In this document: one piece after another, positions 49,911 to 59,303 of the stretch | Numbering within the stretch: the stretch's first letter is position 1 | Layout: every line of letters starts with the position of its first letter | Source: a virus | DNA length: 64,000 nt | IMG/VR virus record: IMGVR_UViG_3300032093_000109 | Span: 1-64,000 of that record | Reading direction: 5' to 3' (one strand) | The notes under the pieces: model-generated | What the model was told of the DNA's origin: nothing | Seen by the model: only the letters and a program-made list of their open reading frames with translations | The model's database searches: none | Program-made: the position numbers and the translations under genes

Positions 49911-52631
49911 TTATTCAGGCAGTTGGCGCACCCGCCGCCCTGAACTGTCGTCGGTCGTCTTCAGCGCGTACTTCTTTACGTAATCGGCGTAGGACAACAC
50001 GGGTATGTCCTTGTTGTAAATGTCTTTTTTACCGAGGTTGTTGTTTATGTAATTTTGATACGCTGCTTGGTAGTTGAAGGGTTTTTCTGCGCTGTCACGC
50101 ATACCTGCAATCTTCACGCTGGTGTCGAGCTTCTTTTGCTCCATCGCCATTTCCGTAATGAATTCGGCGTCTTGGCGGGTCATGTCCAACTTGTCCTTGC
50201 CGAACTTGTAGATAGCATCCGCGTTGGCGACAGCCGCGTTGTCCACGTTGGCTCGCAAGCGCTCCATGCGCTCTTGGCTCACACGCTTGTCGCTGCGCTT
50301 GGCGTTCTCCAGTGCGGTCATGGCGTCGTCCAGCTTCTCCTTGCGGTTCTGGATGCGCTCGATGCCGGTGGTGTACGCCTTGGTGCCGACCAGTGCGCCT
50401 TTGCCGATGTTCTCGAAGGCGTTGGCAGACGTGCCCGACATCATGGCCAGACCTGCTTCGATCAGCGCCATGTTGAAGTTCTTGTCCTCAGCGCCTTTTA
50501 GACCCTCTTCCCGAGCCTTCAAGCGCTTCTCTTGCTCGGTACCAAATTCACCCAGCTCGGCTTCTTGGGCTTTTCCGCGTTCGAGCTGGTTGGCGGCAGC
50601 AGCCGTACGGGCAGCGTTGATGTCGCCCACTTGTGTCTCTAAACCAGCAAGACCTGCAGCAGTTTGCGCTTGCAACGCACTGAGTCCAGACAGGGGTGCG
50701 GCCGTTTTAGTCGCGGTTCTGGTAGATGCTGGTTTTTCTGTGCCGGGTTTACCCTTAGCAGCTGCAGCAGCTTGTTCGGCTTTGGCTTTTGCAGGCGTCA
50801 GACCGTCTAACCCAACTCGGGGGTCGTTCATGCCTTTGCGCAAGTCTGTACGAGGCTTTGTGGTTGGTACGAGCGAAGTGGCGCGGGGTGCAGCAGTAGT
50901 CGCAGACACACCGGGCAAAAGCGTACGGTCAAAAAACGGGCTTGATGGAATGATTTCACCACCGCGCTCTTCAGCTAAGCGTTGTTGCAAAGAAGAGCGC
51001 TCAGCCTCTCGGGCAGCGGCTTCCTCTGCGTTTTTCTCTTGCTGCGCTTGCAGTTCTGCTTGAAACATGGCTTGGCGGTACTCGGAGAAGCTCTCTCCAG
51101 CGCGACGTGGCCTGAACACAGAGCTGCCCGTTTCCCCACTGAACGCAATAATCCCGCCACCGGCTGCGGTCACTTCGTCCATGTTCTCAAGGTTGCGTGC
51201 CCCCAAGTCACTGATACCGCCGCCCAGCGCTTCGGCAACCACAGTGCGCTCAGGTGGAGGGGTTGTGGCGGCTAGTTGACCAATACCAGCGGAGCGCACT
51301 TTGTCGCGGTTCAACAGTTCTTCAGCGACAGCGCCCAGCGTCACAGGCCCTTGTGTGGGGTCTTGCTGCAGCGCAATCAGTTGCTGGTCACTCATGTCGT
51401 CGGCCATTGCGGCCAACTGAGGTTGGTTCAAGCTGGAGATACCGCCGCCACCTGCGTAAGAGTGAATCAAACCGCCCTTGGCATTGCCGCCGCCTGAAGC
51501 ACCGTAGGCTGCCACACCCGCGCCAATCAATTGGGATGCTGGGTTAGGCTGCTCTTTGGGTGGCTCCACAAGCTGGGACACCTGTTTACCCGGTTGGCTG
51601 ATTTCACTTGTGCGCTGGGTCGTGCTATACGGCACACCGCTGATGAGACCCTGCTGGAATGCCAACTGCTCGTAGGGATACTTCTGTGCGGTGAGGTAGT
51701 CGCCGTAGCCCACATCAAGAAGAGCTTGCTCGCGCTGACGCTGAACGTCGCCAGCCGTACCCAAACCCTTGGTGATGTCCATCTCTTGGCCGAACTGGGT
51801 CTGGCCCAATTGGCCCAACTGACCTGACGCCTGCAAGCCCGTGCGAAGACCCTCCAAACCCAGCTGCTGGCCCTGAATCCCGTAGTTGGCCCCGAACTGT
51901 CGGGACTGCTCACGCATGGCCTCCTCTGCGCCAAACCGGCTCAGGCCCTGCTCAAATGCACGCCCCATGCCCTGAGTTTGAAGATCGGCCAACTGTTGAG
52001 CTGTATCACGACGCAGAGCACGCTGCTGCAGTGCAGCGCCAGAGCCACCAAAAGCGCCTTGACGCGCAGCTTGGCCAGACAGCATGGCTGCTTGTTGATC
52101 GGAGGCTTCCTGAGCCTTACGGCGCTCAATATCCACAACGTTCTGCATGTACGGATTCATGTACTGCTGCGCTTTTTCCGCAGTAAAGCCGCCCATCTCG
52201 TAAGGGTTAAATGTCCCCAAGCCAGAACCGACCTGCATCGCACGCTCGCCCGCCAAACCCGCTAAACCCGTAGCTTGACCAATTTGACCGGCCACGCCTT
52301 GGTTACGCATACGGCCAAACGCAGTCTGCATATCTGGCGAGAACTCGGCTACACGAGAGCCGGTGTATGCCTCATAAGGTCGGCTGGTCAGCGCTTGGCC
52401 TCGAGCAATCAGGTCCTGTGACGCATCGGTCAGGTAGTTTGGAATCTCGTTGGCCGTGGTGCGGTTGGTTACCGTTGGGCCAGATTCTGTAACGCGAGTT
52501 GTGGCTTGAGGTGCGGGCGCAGAGCTACCGCCACCGCCGCCATAAACAATGCGGCCACCGGCCTCTTTGCGGGTAGCGGAGTCACCAAAGGTCTCACCCA
52601 AGGCATACAGTTGACGACGTGAATAGCTCAT
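49911..52631 (-). CDS. Internal virion protein with Gln/Gly-rich regions
   Basis: The start is set at ATG 52631 (MSYSRRQLYALGETFGDS), which overlaps the upstream TGA; a longer frame reads into other genes. The 906-residue protein has a Gln/Gly/Ala-rich region of helices (GQQLGLEGLRTGLQASGQLGQLGQ) similar to internal channel-forming proteins, then GG motifs (NAKGGLIHSY, YAGGGGISSL) and a basic, coiled C-terminus. A role in DNA ejection is inferred. Confidence 0.65.
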   Translation of the reverse strand: MSYSRRQLYALGETFGDSATRKEAGGRIVYGGGGGSSAPAPQATTRVTESGPTVTNRTTANEIPNYLTDASQDLIARGQALTSRPYEAYTGSRVAEFSPDMQTAFGRMRNQGVAGQIGQATGLAGLAGERAMQVGSGLGTFNPYEMGGFTAEKAQQYMNPYMQNVVDIERRKAQEASDQQAAMLSGQAARQGAFGGSGAALQQRALRRDTAQQLADLQTQGMGRAFEQGLSRFGAEEAMREQSRQFGANYGIQGQQLGLEGLRTGLQASGQLGQLGQTQFGQEMDITKGLGTAGDVQRQREQALLDVGYGDYLTAQKYPYEQLAFQQGLISGVPYSTTQRTSEISQPGKQVSQLVEPPKEQPNPASQLIGAGVAAYGASGGGNAKGGLIHSYAGGGGISSLNQPQLAAMADDMSDQQLIALQQDPTQGPVTLGAVAEELLNRDKVRSAGIGQLAATTPPPERTVVAEALGGGISDLGARNLENMDEVTAAGGGIIAFSGETGSSVFRPRRAGESFSEYRQAMFQAELQAQQEKNAEEAAAREAERSSLQQRLAEERGGEIIPSSPFFDRTLLPGVSATTAAPRATSLVPTTKPRTDLRKGMNDPRVGLDGLTPAKAKAEQAAAAAKGKPGTEKPASTRTATKTAAPLSGLSALQAQTAAGLAGLETQVGDINAARTAAAANQLERGKAQEAELGEFGTEQEKRLKAREEGLKGAEDKNFNMALIEAGLAMMSGTSANAFENIGKGALVGTKAYTTGIERIQNRKEKLDDAMTALENAKRSDKRVSQERMERLRANVDNAAVANADAIYKFGKDKLDMTRQDAEFITEMAMEQKKLDTSVKIAGMRDSAEKPFNYQAAYQNYINNNLGKKDIYNKDIPVLSYADYVKKYALKTTDDSSGRRVRQLPE

Positions 52632-53032
52632 AATTTGACTCCGGTGATTCGGTATTTCTCTTCGAACCCGTAGCGCCCAAGCAGGCGCGTCATAGATTCT
52701 CGGGCTGCGCATTCAAGCGTCGTGGCCCCCATAGAAGCAGCGATGGCTTTGACTTGCTCGATCGTTTGTTCGTCGATGACAAGCTTTCCGCCGGTCGTGG
52801 TGATAAATGCGACCCGGGCAGAGGGTCGGTTAAAAAAAGAAATGGTTGCAGCGCCGTGGATGACTTCATCCTCTACGCCAACAACAAGGGTCCATTCGCC
52901 CGAGGACAGAAGAGACTGTACATGATCCAGCGTGTAGTCCCCCTTGGACTGCTCCAGTGCATCTTCAATAAACGCACTCACCATGGGCCACGTCCGGTGC
53001 ACCCACTGAACGGGGACTACCTGCAAGTTCAT
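52628..53032 (-). CDS. GNAT-like internal virion protein
   Basis: The 134-residue protein has a GNAT acetyltransferase-like pattern: GAATISFFNRPSARVAFITTTGGKLV and MGATTLECAARESMTRLLGRYGFEEKYRI. T7 gp13 and related phage proteins share this shape; whether it is an active acetyltransferase is unclear. It is placed between two internal-type proteins and overlaps both by ATGA. Confidence 0.7.
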   Translation of the reverse strand: MNLQVVPVQWVHRTWPMVSAFIEDALEQSKGDYTLDHVQSLLSSGEWTLVVGVEDEVIHGAATISFFNRPSARVAFITTTGGKLVIDEQTIEQVKAIAASMGATTLECAARESMTRLLGRYGFEEKYRITGVKL

Positions 53033-54591
53033 GCCATGGCTCTTTCAAGGCGAACGGGCTTGATCTGCTTCTTGCTTCCAGTGGCTTGTTGACGAACCTT
53101 GTCCATCATGGCGTAGAGCTTCTTGGCACCGCCAGCCTTATTGACCACCTCGGGAGGGATGTACATCTCGCCATGGGCCACACGGGCTGGCTGTTTGCCT
53201 TCAATGTTGGTTTTCACGGTGTCGGATTGTCCGCCGTCTTTGCCCTTGATCGGCGTAGCTCCGGGGAGCAGGGCCATGATGCGGCGGTAGCCAGCATCGG
53301 TATTACCCTCGCCCACCATGCTCACCACGTCAGCAGGAACCACAAAGCCGCCTTGTTTCATACCGCCTCTAGCTAGACCCATAAGACCGCCAGATGCCAA
53401 AGAAATCGAGCCGCCAGCGTAAGCGTTAGCGCCATCCGGGCCGTCTGGAGATTCGGGAGTTGCAGCGGTAGAGCCGGCACTACCCTCAGATGCTCCACCC
53501 ATGCCAGCGTTAGGCCCCATTCCTGCCATTTCAGCGTCATTGGTCTGAGTGCCCCCAACATAACCCGAGCCAGCGCTTGGCGCGGCAGTAACGCCAAGAG
53601 TCAAGTTCTGCTCACGCTGAAAGTCTTGTGGGTCCATAAAATAACCCAAGGGTGTCTGAAGAGCCCGCGTAAATCTACCCATCGTTGGATTTTCTGCGTA
53701 GAACGCAGCTTGTTTCTCGGGAGTATCAAAATCGGCATTGGGTGTGTAGCCGTCACCACGACCAGTCTCTATCATCGGCTGAGTAAACTTGGGCACTTGG
53801 ACCGGCGCTTGCACTGGGGCTTGGACTGGTGCCATGAATGGAATTGCGGGAGCGCGTACTTGGCGAGGTTGACGCACAGGCGCTTGTGTGTAGATGTTTT
53901 TCCCTTGATACATGTAGTTGGGCATCACGCCTTCGTATGCCCGGATGTCTTCAAACGCACCGCCTTCGGCCATTTTGACCGTGCCGCCCTGTGCTGCTTT
54001 GGAATACGGGATGTACACATTCCCAGTGCCGCCCGTGTACCTTGGCATTGGGGGTGCGTACGCTTGAATGTTTTGGAACGGGACCGAGGACTGGTTAATG
54101 TCCATGCTCATCAACGGGTACGGCCCTTGCTGTTGCTGCGGCATTGGGGCATTTAAACTCGGAGCCAAGGCCATCAGACCCGACTGAAACATCTGTTTCC
54201 CTGTGAGCGCTTGTCCTGCCGCCTTGCCCAAGCCGGCTCCGGACGCCAACTGAAAGCCGCCGTAACCGCCGAGACCGCCTGTGATAGCGCCCATGCCGAC
54301 ATCTTGGCCGGAGCGTCGGGCTTGATACCCGCCTACTGCCGCGCCAGCTGCGGCACCCAAGTAAGGGTTTGCGGTCATAAAACTAACACCAGCACCCACC
54401 AGCGTGGGGAGGATGGATTTCAAGAAGCTGGCCTCGACCAAGCCCGTCTCAGGGTTGACCGACAGAGAGCCGCCAGCGTTCTCTGCAAGCTTTTGTAAGC
54501 CAGCCACTTCACCCGTGGTCATGTGAACCAAGACGGAGTCTCCGTTTCGGCCTTTGGCTTCCATCTGTTTGGCGATTAATTGCAAGCTCAT
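53029..54591 (-). CDS. Gly-rich internal or tail protein with GG motifs
   Basis: The 520-residue protein has a Gly/Ala membrane-active block (VGAGVSFMTANPYLGAAAGAAVGGY and GLGGYGGFQLASG), APVQ repeats, and several GG segments (AAQGGTVKMAEGGAF, LARGGMKQGGFVVPADVV). The C-terminus is basic with RVAHGEMYIPPEVVNKAGG, a block seen in other phage internal proteins. A role in ejection or as virion core is inferred. Confidence 0.6.
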   Translation of the reverse strand: MSLQLIAKQMEAKGRNGDSVLVHMTTGEVAGLQKLAENAGGSLSVNPETGLVEASFLKSILPTLVGAGVSFMTANPYLGAAAGAAVGGYQARRSGQDVGMGAITGGLGGYGGFQLASGAGLGKAAGQALTGKQMFQSGLMALAPSLNAPMPQQQQGPYPLMSMDINQSSVPFQNIQAYAPPMPRYTGGTGNVYIPYSKAAQGGTVKMAEGGAFEDIRAYEGVMPNYMYQGKNIYTQAPVRQPRQVRAPAIPFMAPVQAPVQAPVQVPKFTQPMIETGRGDGYTPNADFDTPEKQAAFYAENPTMGRFTRALQTPLGYFMDPQDFQREQNLTLGVTAAPSAGSGYVGGTQTNDAEMAGMGPNAGMGGASEGSAGSTAATPESPDGPDGANAYAGGSISLASGGLMGLARGGMKQGGFVVPADVVSMVGEGNTDAGYRRIMALLPGATPIKGKDGGQSDTVKTNIEGKQPARVAHGEMYIPPEVVNKAGGAKKLYAMMDKVRQQATGSKKQIKPVRLERAMA

Positions 54592-54633
54592 GGGTGTACC
54601 TCGTTGGTAGGTATTCTAGGTGTTTACACGCTT

Positions 54634-55281
54634 TCAGGGAAGTCGTGAAACGAAGTTGACCGTCATGATGACGGAGGGGATTTCTGGCCGGGTCGGGCTG
54701 GTGCCTGCGGCATAGTGCTCCAAGAACACATCCGTGCTGCTGGCCCACCATTTGATGGTGAGGTACTCGGTGTTAGGGTTGGCAACCGTAAAAATGCCTG
54801 TTATCGCGGGGACCGTGTGGCCGTAAACACTGACGCTTTTGCGTGCAGGGATGTCAAAGCGGGTGTTGGACAGTGGGTAGTTTGATCCGTTGTACCCAGC
54901 CCAAACCTCAAACTCTTGCACGGCGTTGCTTCGATTGCTTACCTGCAGCGTGAACGTCACCAGATACTGACCTGCTTGGGTAAACCAAATCTCGTCGGTG
55001 TTTTCAACGCGGACACCCTTCGTGATGACTGGCTGGTTGAAACTCAGCTGGTTAAACCCTGTGATGCTGGCGTTAGCCTGATCCTGATCGCTCATCAGCA
55101 TGGCATGGGGATTCTCAACATACACCCCGCCCAGAGGCCCGAACACCTGTTGAAACAGACTCGACGCTTGGTTGAGGTACAGGCGCAGGACGTTGATGAA
55201 GCCCACCATGTAGCCCGCGTTTACACCTGCTGGACCGGGGTCTGGCAGGCGGGGCGAGGCTGGGGTTTTGAGCTGTGTCAT
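54634..55281 (-). CDS. Beta-sandwich structural protein
   Basis: The 215-residue protein has a helical start (NAGYMVGFINVLRLYLNQASSLFQQVF) and then a jelly-roll-like region (QYLVTFTLQVSNRSNAVQEFEVWAGYNG, RKSVSVYGHTVPAITGIF), typical of C1q/TNF-like trimeric phage domains. Overlap with the nozzle gene (ATGA) supports a tail role. Confidence 0.6.
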   Translation of the reverse strand: MTQLKTPASPRLPDPGPAGVNAGYMVGFINVLRLYLNQASSLFQQVFGPLGGVYVENPHAMLMSDQDQANASITGFNQLSFNQPVITKGVRVENTDEIWFTQAGQYLVTFTLQVSNRSNAVQEFEVWAGYNGSNYPLSNTRFDIPARKSVSVYGHTVPAITGIFTVANPNTEYLTIKWWASSTDVFLEHYAAGTSPTRPEIPSVIMTVNFVSRLP

Positions 55282-57248
55282 CTACGGCCAGACGGTTTGA
55301 TGTCCGCAGTGGGCGTACCCAGCTGCCATGCGACACCAGTTGTGTCAGAGCCCACACGCAAAGCCATCTGCCGGCCACGGATGCGAACGTTGACCTGCGG
55401 GGTGAACTGTTGCACGTTGTAGGTACGCTGGCTCAGGTAGTTGTTTGCGCTCTGCACAGCGGGGTTGTTGGCCGTGCCGTAGTTTGTACCGGGGAACTGC
55501 CGTGGTCGGATGGTGAAGTTGGCCGTTGGGAACGGGGCGTTCGAACCATCAAACGTCAGGTCAGGGATGATCCGCCATACGTAGCCAAACGAATCCCCGT
55601 CCTCAAGGTTGAAGTCGGCAGACTGAATGAAGCAATCAATGGCCGCAGGTGGGTTCACCGAGCCGTCGTCGTTACCCGTCTCGTGGTACAGAATCTGACT
55701 CCCATACCCAGCAGCCACTGGTACATCTCGCAGCGGCGCATCCAACCAAGCCGTGCGGGCCATGCTGCCGTAATACCAGACGTTCTCGAGGTAGTTGTAG
55801 ACCACGTACTTGTCGATCGTGGTCGAGTTGGCTGAGCAGTAGAACCACCACACCTCGCTGAACGCATCATTGACACCAGCCGTGATCTGGAACTGCTGGC
55901 TCAGGTTGATGTCTTGGAAGACGTAGGTGCGCAAGTCGCTGGGCAAAGTCTGCACCCGGCCGTTGTAGACATAGAACTTGTCCACGCCCATCCAGTAGGT
56001 CATGTCATGCACCGTGATCACAGCATTCGGGCCGGCAATCGAGGTGTTGTCAGCCAAAAGCTGAAAGTTGAACACAAAGGGTAAACCCTGATACTGCTGA
56101 GAGTAGACCGCAGCGTCGGTGAACACCAGCACCTCTTGACGAGTCTGCTGAGCGCAAATGATCTCTGAGCCACGGGTCAGGCGGAAGAAGCCAGCCTGCG
56201 TTGTAGCGCCGTCCAGCGGGTCCCAGATGGTGTAGTCGTTCTGAGCAGACCAGCGGATGAGCATGGGGTCTTGCTGGTTGGGGTCTGCCGCATCCGGGTC
56301 GTTTACACCATAGGCCACAGCAAAGCGTGACTGATCCGTCACTTGAACGAAATTACAAATCTCGGGGCAGTAGGTATCCGATGTAAACGGGGCGGGGCTG
56401 GCTGGAGAAAGGACCACAGCCCTATCAAAAATCGTGGGGTTGGCATTGTTCTTCCAGTAGTACAAAGCGCCGCCGCGATCATTGAAAATCAAGTCCTCAC
56501 CCCAGTTCGACTGGCTCCATGTGCGAAGCTGCACATCAACACCAATGGCTGGAGACGCAACACCCCAGCCGGTACTTGCGTAGCCAGTCGTGATACCACC
56601 CCAGCCACCTGCGCCCCAGCCCACACCGACCGTGTAAATGTCGGAGCCGGTTGAGATTTGATACTTGGCAACAGTGCCTGCACCGCCATTACCCACGTCG
56701 CTGGCATTGGCGTTGACCCCTACCACAATTGTGTAAACAGACGAACTTGTGGTGGTGGCTACCCGATGCTCTGTGTTGAGAATGCCTGCTGTGATGTTGC
56801 CGCCCAAACCTACCGCAGCACTGAAAGTTACAAAATCGCCGGCTTGAGTGTTAGAACCTGCGTCCGTTACCGTAATGATGTTTGATCCATCCGTGGCAGC
56901 AAAGGTGGCTGCACCAGCGGCGGTGGTTTCCTTTAGCGGGGTAATGTCGTTGAACGCGCCGCCCACGGTGTTCTGGATGTAGTATTTTAGGTTGGTGCCG
57001 ACGGCCAGCAGGTTGTAGCCGGACAGGTTGGCCCAGTTCCACAGGGCACGAGCCACACCCCAATAGGAGCCAGTGGCCGGAGCTAAACCGCCAGCTTGCG
57101 TGCCGGAGTCCTTCTCCCAGCCGCCGATCTTTTGCGGAGTGCCAGACTTGAAGCGCACCTTGTCCGACTCAAACCAACGGCCCTCTTCGGTCAGGGTCGT
57201 GTTTTCCCTCGACACGCCGGGGCGGAACTTGAGCGCTTTCAAAGTCAT
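55278..57248 (-). CDS. Tail nozzle / stabilisation-type protein
   Basis: The 656-residue protein begins KFRPGVSRENTTLTEEGRWFESDKVRFKSGTPQKIGGW, which matches proteins from other phages that I recall as packaged DNA stabilisation or tail tubular B-like. The rest is beta-rich, consistent with a propeller: VLVFTDAAVYSQQYQGLPFVF, WMGVDKFYVYNGRVQTLP. It forms part of the tail nozzle after the adaptors. Its exact homology to gp10-type or nozzle proteins is by memory. Confidence 0.7.
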   Translation of the reverse strand: MTLKALKFRPGVSRENTTLTEEGRWFESDKVRFKSGTPQKIGGWEKDSGTQAGGLAPATGSYWGVARALWNWANLSGYNLLAVGTNLKYYIQNTVGGAFNDITPLKETTAAGAATFAATDGSNIITVTDAGSNTQAGDFVTFSAAVGLGGNITAGILNTEHRVATTTSSSVYTIVVGVNANASDVGNGGAGTVAKYQISTGSDIYTVGVGWGAGGWGGITTGYASTGWGVASPAIGVDVQLRTWSQSNWGEDLIFNDRGGALYYWKNNANPTIFDRAVVLSPASPAPFTSDTYCPEICNFVQVTDQSRFAVAYGVNDPDAADPNQQDPMLIRWSAQNDYTIWDPLDGATTQAGFFRLTRGSEIICAQQTRQEVLVFTDAAVYSQQYQGLPFVFNFQLLADNTSIAGPNAVITVHDMTYWMGVDKFYVYNGRVQTLPSDLRTYVFQDINLSQQFQITAGVNDAFSEVWWFYCSANSTTIDKYVVYNYLENVWYYGSMARTAWLDAPLRDVPVAAGYGSQILYHETGNDDGSVNPPAAIDCFIQSADFNLEDGDSFGYVWRIIPDLTFDGSNAPFPTANFTIRPRQFPGTNYGTANNPAVQSANNYLSQRTYNVQQFTPQVNVRIRGRQMALRVGSDTTGVAWQLGTPTADIKPSGRR

Positions 57249-57274
57249 GGCAAATCCTTCAGGTTGCTCGGATT

Positions 57275-57742
57275 TTACGCAACCAGACCGGGTAAGTACA
57301 CCGTCTTGCCGCCCTGCTTGGTGGCGGTCATGACCTGCTTCTTGAGGTTGCCGGGGTCATACGACACATGCACCCAGCCGCTGTCGGGGATGCCGGGTGT
57401 GTAGAACTCCAAGATCAACTGCGTGAACTCAAGGTTGTCTTTTACCCACTGGGCCAGCTCAGCGTTTGGAACACCGGGGATTTCGATGTCTGCGGCCATG
57501 CCACGGCAGTGGTCACTGGTACGCGAGCCACCCACCTTGGCGTTGACGTCAGGGTGACGGAAGCCGGAGTTGATCTTCACACCCTTCTGATAGTGGTCGC
57601 GGATGGGCTGCAGCACCTTGCCAGCCAGCTCGGTCAAGTTTGCGGCCTCGGCTGGGCCGGGGGTGTTTTCCATGTCGTAGCGCAGAGCCGTCTCGCTCTT
57701 GGTCAGCTCGTGCAGTGAGAAGTTACGGGTCAATTGGGTCAT
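57275..57742 (-). CDS. M15 peptidase endolysin
   Basis: The ATG at 57742 (CGGAGTTTGACC upstream) is preferred to a TTG two codons before. The 155-residue protein has NSGFRHPDVNAKVGGSRTSDHCRGMAADIEIPG (H78 and D85) and WVHVSYDP (H125). These are the zinc ligands of M15A D-Ala-x or L-Ala-D-Glu peptidases, which cut peptidoglycan crosslinks during lysis. It has no signal peptide, so a holin is needed. Confidence 0.9.
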   Translation of the reverse strand: MTQLTRNFSLHELTKSETALRYDMENTPGPAEAANLTELAGKVLQPIRDHYQKGVKINSGFRHPDVNAKVGGSRTSDHCRGMAADIEIPGVPNAELAQWVKDNLEFTQLILEFYTPGIPDSGWVHVSYDPGNLKKQVMTATKQGGKTVYLPGLVA

Positions 57743-57754
57743 GGTCAAACTCCG

Positions 57755-58456
57755 TCAGGTGGTTAACGGCGCAATTCTCGCGCCTTTTACAAGGTTTTCT
57801 TTAGCCCATAGGGGCTGCAGGTTTGTATAGCGGCAAAGCGCGTACAGATCGTTTTCGGTTTTTGCGGACGCCAGTGGGGTGATGTGGTCAATATGCCATT
57901 CGCCGTGGTTTTGCCATGACATGCCCAGAGCAAACTGCTGCTCTAGGTGCTGTAGCGCTGTGTCAATAGAACAACCGAGAAGCTCCGTGGTTCTTTTCGA
58001 TGCACGTATGGCCTTGCGCTTGAGCGCTGACTTGACCAGTGTTCTTAGCCTGCCACGCATACGGTATAGCGGGTCTACAGCCGATCTTGTTTTTGCATAC
58101 GCGCTTTGAAGTGACGCCATTTTGTGTTTGTGTTCTTCATAGTAGCGTTTACGTGCCGCTTTTGCTTGATCGTTTTTTTCCAAATAGTATTTTTTTGCGT
58201 CTGCGCGTATTTTATTTCTGGCGGCCTCATTCTCTGCATAACGCAAACGGCGACGCTGGTTTTGCGAATCTTTGTGCTTGGCGTGCTTGATCGCGTTTCG
58301 TCGCTCTGTACACCCACAACAGATTTTTGAGTTTGTGTAGCGGCTGCTGGTGTGCCCGTGAGAACAGGGTGACCCAGTAAAGTACCGCGAGATGCCGCGC
58401 TCTCTAGCGATCACCCTAGGTAGCACAACAAAATCAAACACCATCTGGCTTGTCAT
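57755..58456 (-). CDS. HNH endonuclease with N-terminal zinc finger (third copy)
   Basis: The start is set at ATG 58456, where coding character is clear; it overlaps the holin end. The 233-residue protein has TGSPCSHGHTSSRYTNSKICCGC near the start, a long basic helical middle, and HIDHITPL with YTNLQPLWAKENLVKG at the end (HNH). It is related to the genes at 2765-3484 and 8454-9056. It separates the endolysin from the holin. Confidence 0.85.
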   Translation of the reverse strand: MTSQMVFDFVVLPRVIARERGISRYFTGSPCSHGHTSSRYTNSKICCGCTERRNAIKHAKHKDSQNQRRRLRYAENEAARNKIRADAKKYYLEKNDQAKAARKRYYEEHKHKMASLQSAYAKTRSAVDPLYRMRGRLRTLVKSALKRKAIRASKRTTELLGCSIDTALQHLEQQFALGMSWQNHGEWHIDHITPLASAKTENDLYALCRYTNLQPLWAKENLVKGARIAPLTT

Positions 58457-58694
58457 TTTCCTTGTCCTCATCCTTGCCACGGTTCAGAGCAAGCATTGTT
58501 CCCAAAGAGCCTGTAATGAACGTGGCGATTGGGGCCAGTAGTTTGAAAAACTCCGCGTCCATTGGGCTCATATTAATCATCGGCTGCGTCACCCAGATCA
58601 ACGAATGGAGAATAGCCCCCACAATGCCCATCAGCGTTACACAAAGTGTGATGATGATTACAAAACGACCTGCGCTATCCCAATCAATTTTCAT
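58434..58694 (-). CDS. Holin with two membrane segments
   Basis: The 86-residue protein has hydrophobic segments AGRFVIIITLCVTLMGIVGAIL and LLAPIATFITGSLGTMLALN, and a charged C-terminus (KDEDKENDKPDG). This is a class II-like holin layout. It opens the inner membrane for the M15 endolysin. The HNH gene overlaps its end and the lipoprotein gene overlaps its start. Confidence 0.75.
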   Translation of the reverse strand: MKIDWDSAGRFVIIITLCVTLMGIVGAILHSLIWVTQPMINMSPMDAEFFKLLAPIATFITGSLGTMLALNRGKDEDKENDKPDGV

Positions 58695-58857
58695 TTGGAA
58701 CCTCTATTAAAAATTTTGTGCATGTTTCATCCGCCAAACACGGCGGGGGTTCGCACTTCGGGTCTTTCCAGTTTACTGGGTCCTGACAAGGGTACCTGTA
58801 CGAATCTTCGCATCCCGAGACCATGAACAAGACCAGTAGTGTGATGATTGTTTTCAT
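58684..58857 (-). CDS. Small Cys-rich lipoprotein
   Basis: The ATG at 58857 overlaps the previous gene (ATGA). The protein has a lipobox (LVLFMVSGC) and a Cys/Pro-rich body (YRYPCQDPVNWKDPKCEPPPC). Such lipoproteins occur in podovirus lysis regions. It may be an outer membrane accessory to lysis or exclusion. Confidence 0.7.
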   Translation of the reverse strand: MKTIITLLVLFMVSGCEDSYRYPCQDPVNWKDPKCEPPPCLADETCTKFLIEVPNEN

Positions 58858-59300
58858 ACGTCCCTCGCCATCCAAATTGCCCAACCGATTATCAGGCCCA
58901 AGCCACCCAGCAGGGCAATGACCAACATGATCATGAACACATCTTTGATTCGGTCGATGAGGCGCTGACGATCAAGCACTTTCTGGCGCTTGTCCGCTTC
59001 ACGCTTTTTCTTGACCTTGACCTGAAACGCCAACCAGTCATCCCAAAGGCCACCGCGCCCGGAGTAGATCATCATCTGCTTGAGTTCTTCCTCTTGCTGC
59101 TTGAGCTTTTCAAGCGCCATGAACTCCTCAAGGTCACTACCCCTTGACCCGCCCTTCTCGTTGGCTTTTCTCTGTATTTCTGCCTTGTTGTCGAAGTATT
59201 TAAACAGCGACTCTCCGGCGGCCATGATGTCACCGGAGTTCTGCACAGCCTCCTTGATCACAGAAAACGCGGCGTTGCATGCCGCAAGCTCTAGTAACAC
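58854..59300 (-). CDS. Coiled-coil membrane protein of the lysis region
   Basis: The 148-residue protein has a soluble charged coiled coil (LEEFMALEKLKQQEEELKQMM) and a C-terminal membrane segment (FMIMLVIALLGGLGLIIGWAIWMA). I have seen such proteins next to spanins in podoviruses but their role is not clear. The start codon is GTG. Confidence 0.6.
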   Translation of the reverse strand: MLLELAACNAAFSVIKEAVQNSGDIMAAGESLFKYFDNKAEIQRKANEKGGSRGSDLEEFMALEKLKQQEEELKQMMIYSGRGGLWDDWLAFQVKVKKKREADKRQKVLDRQRLIDRIKDVFMIMLVIALLGGLGLIIGWAIWMARDV

Positions 59301-59303
59301 GGT

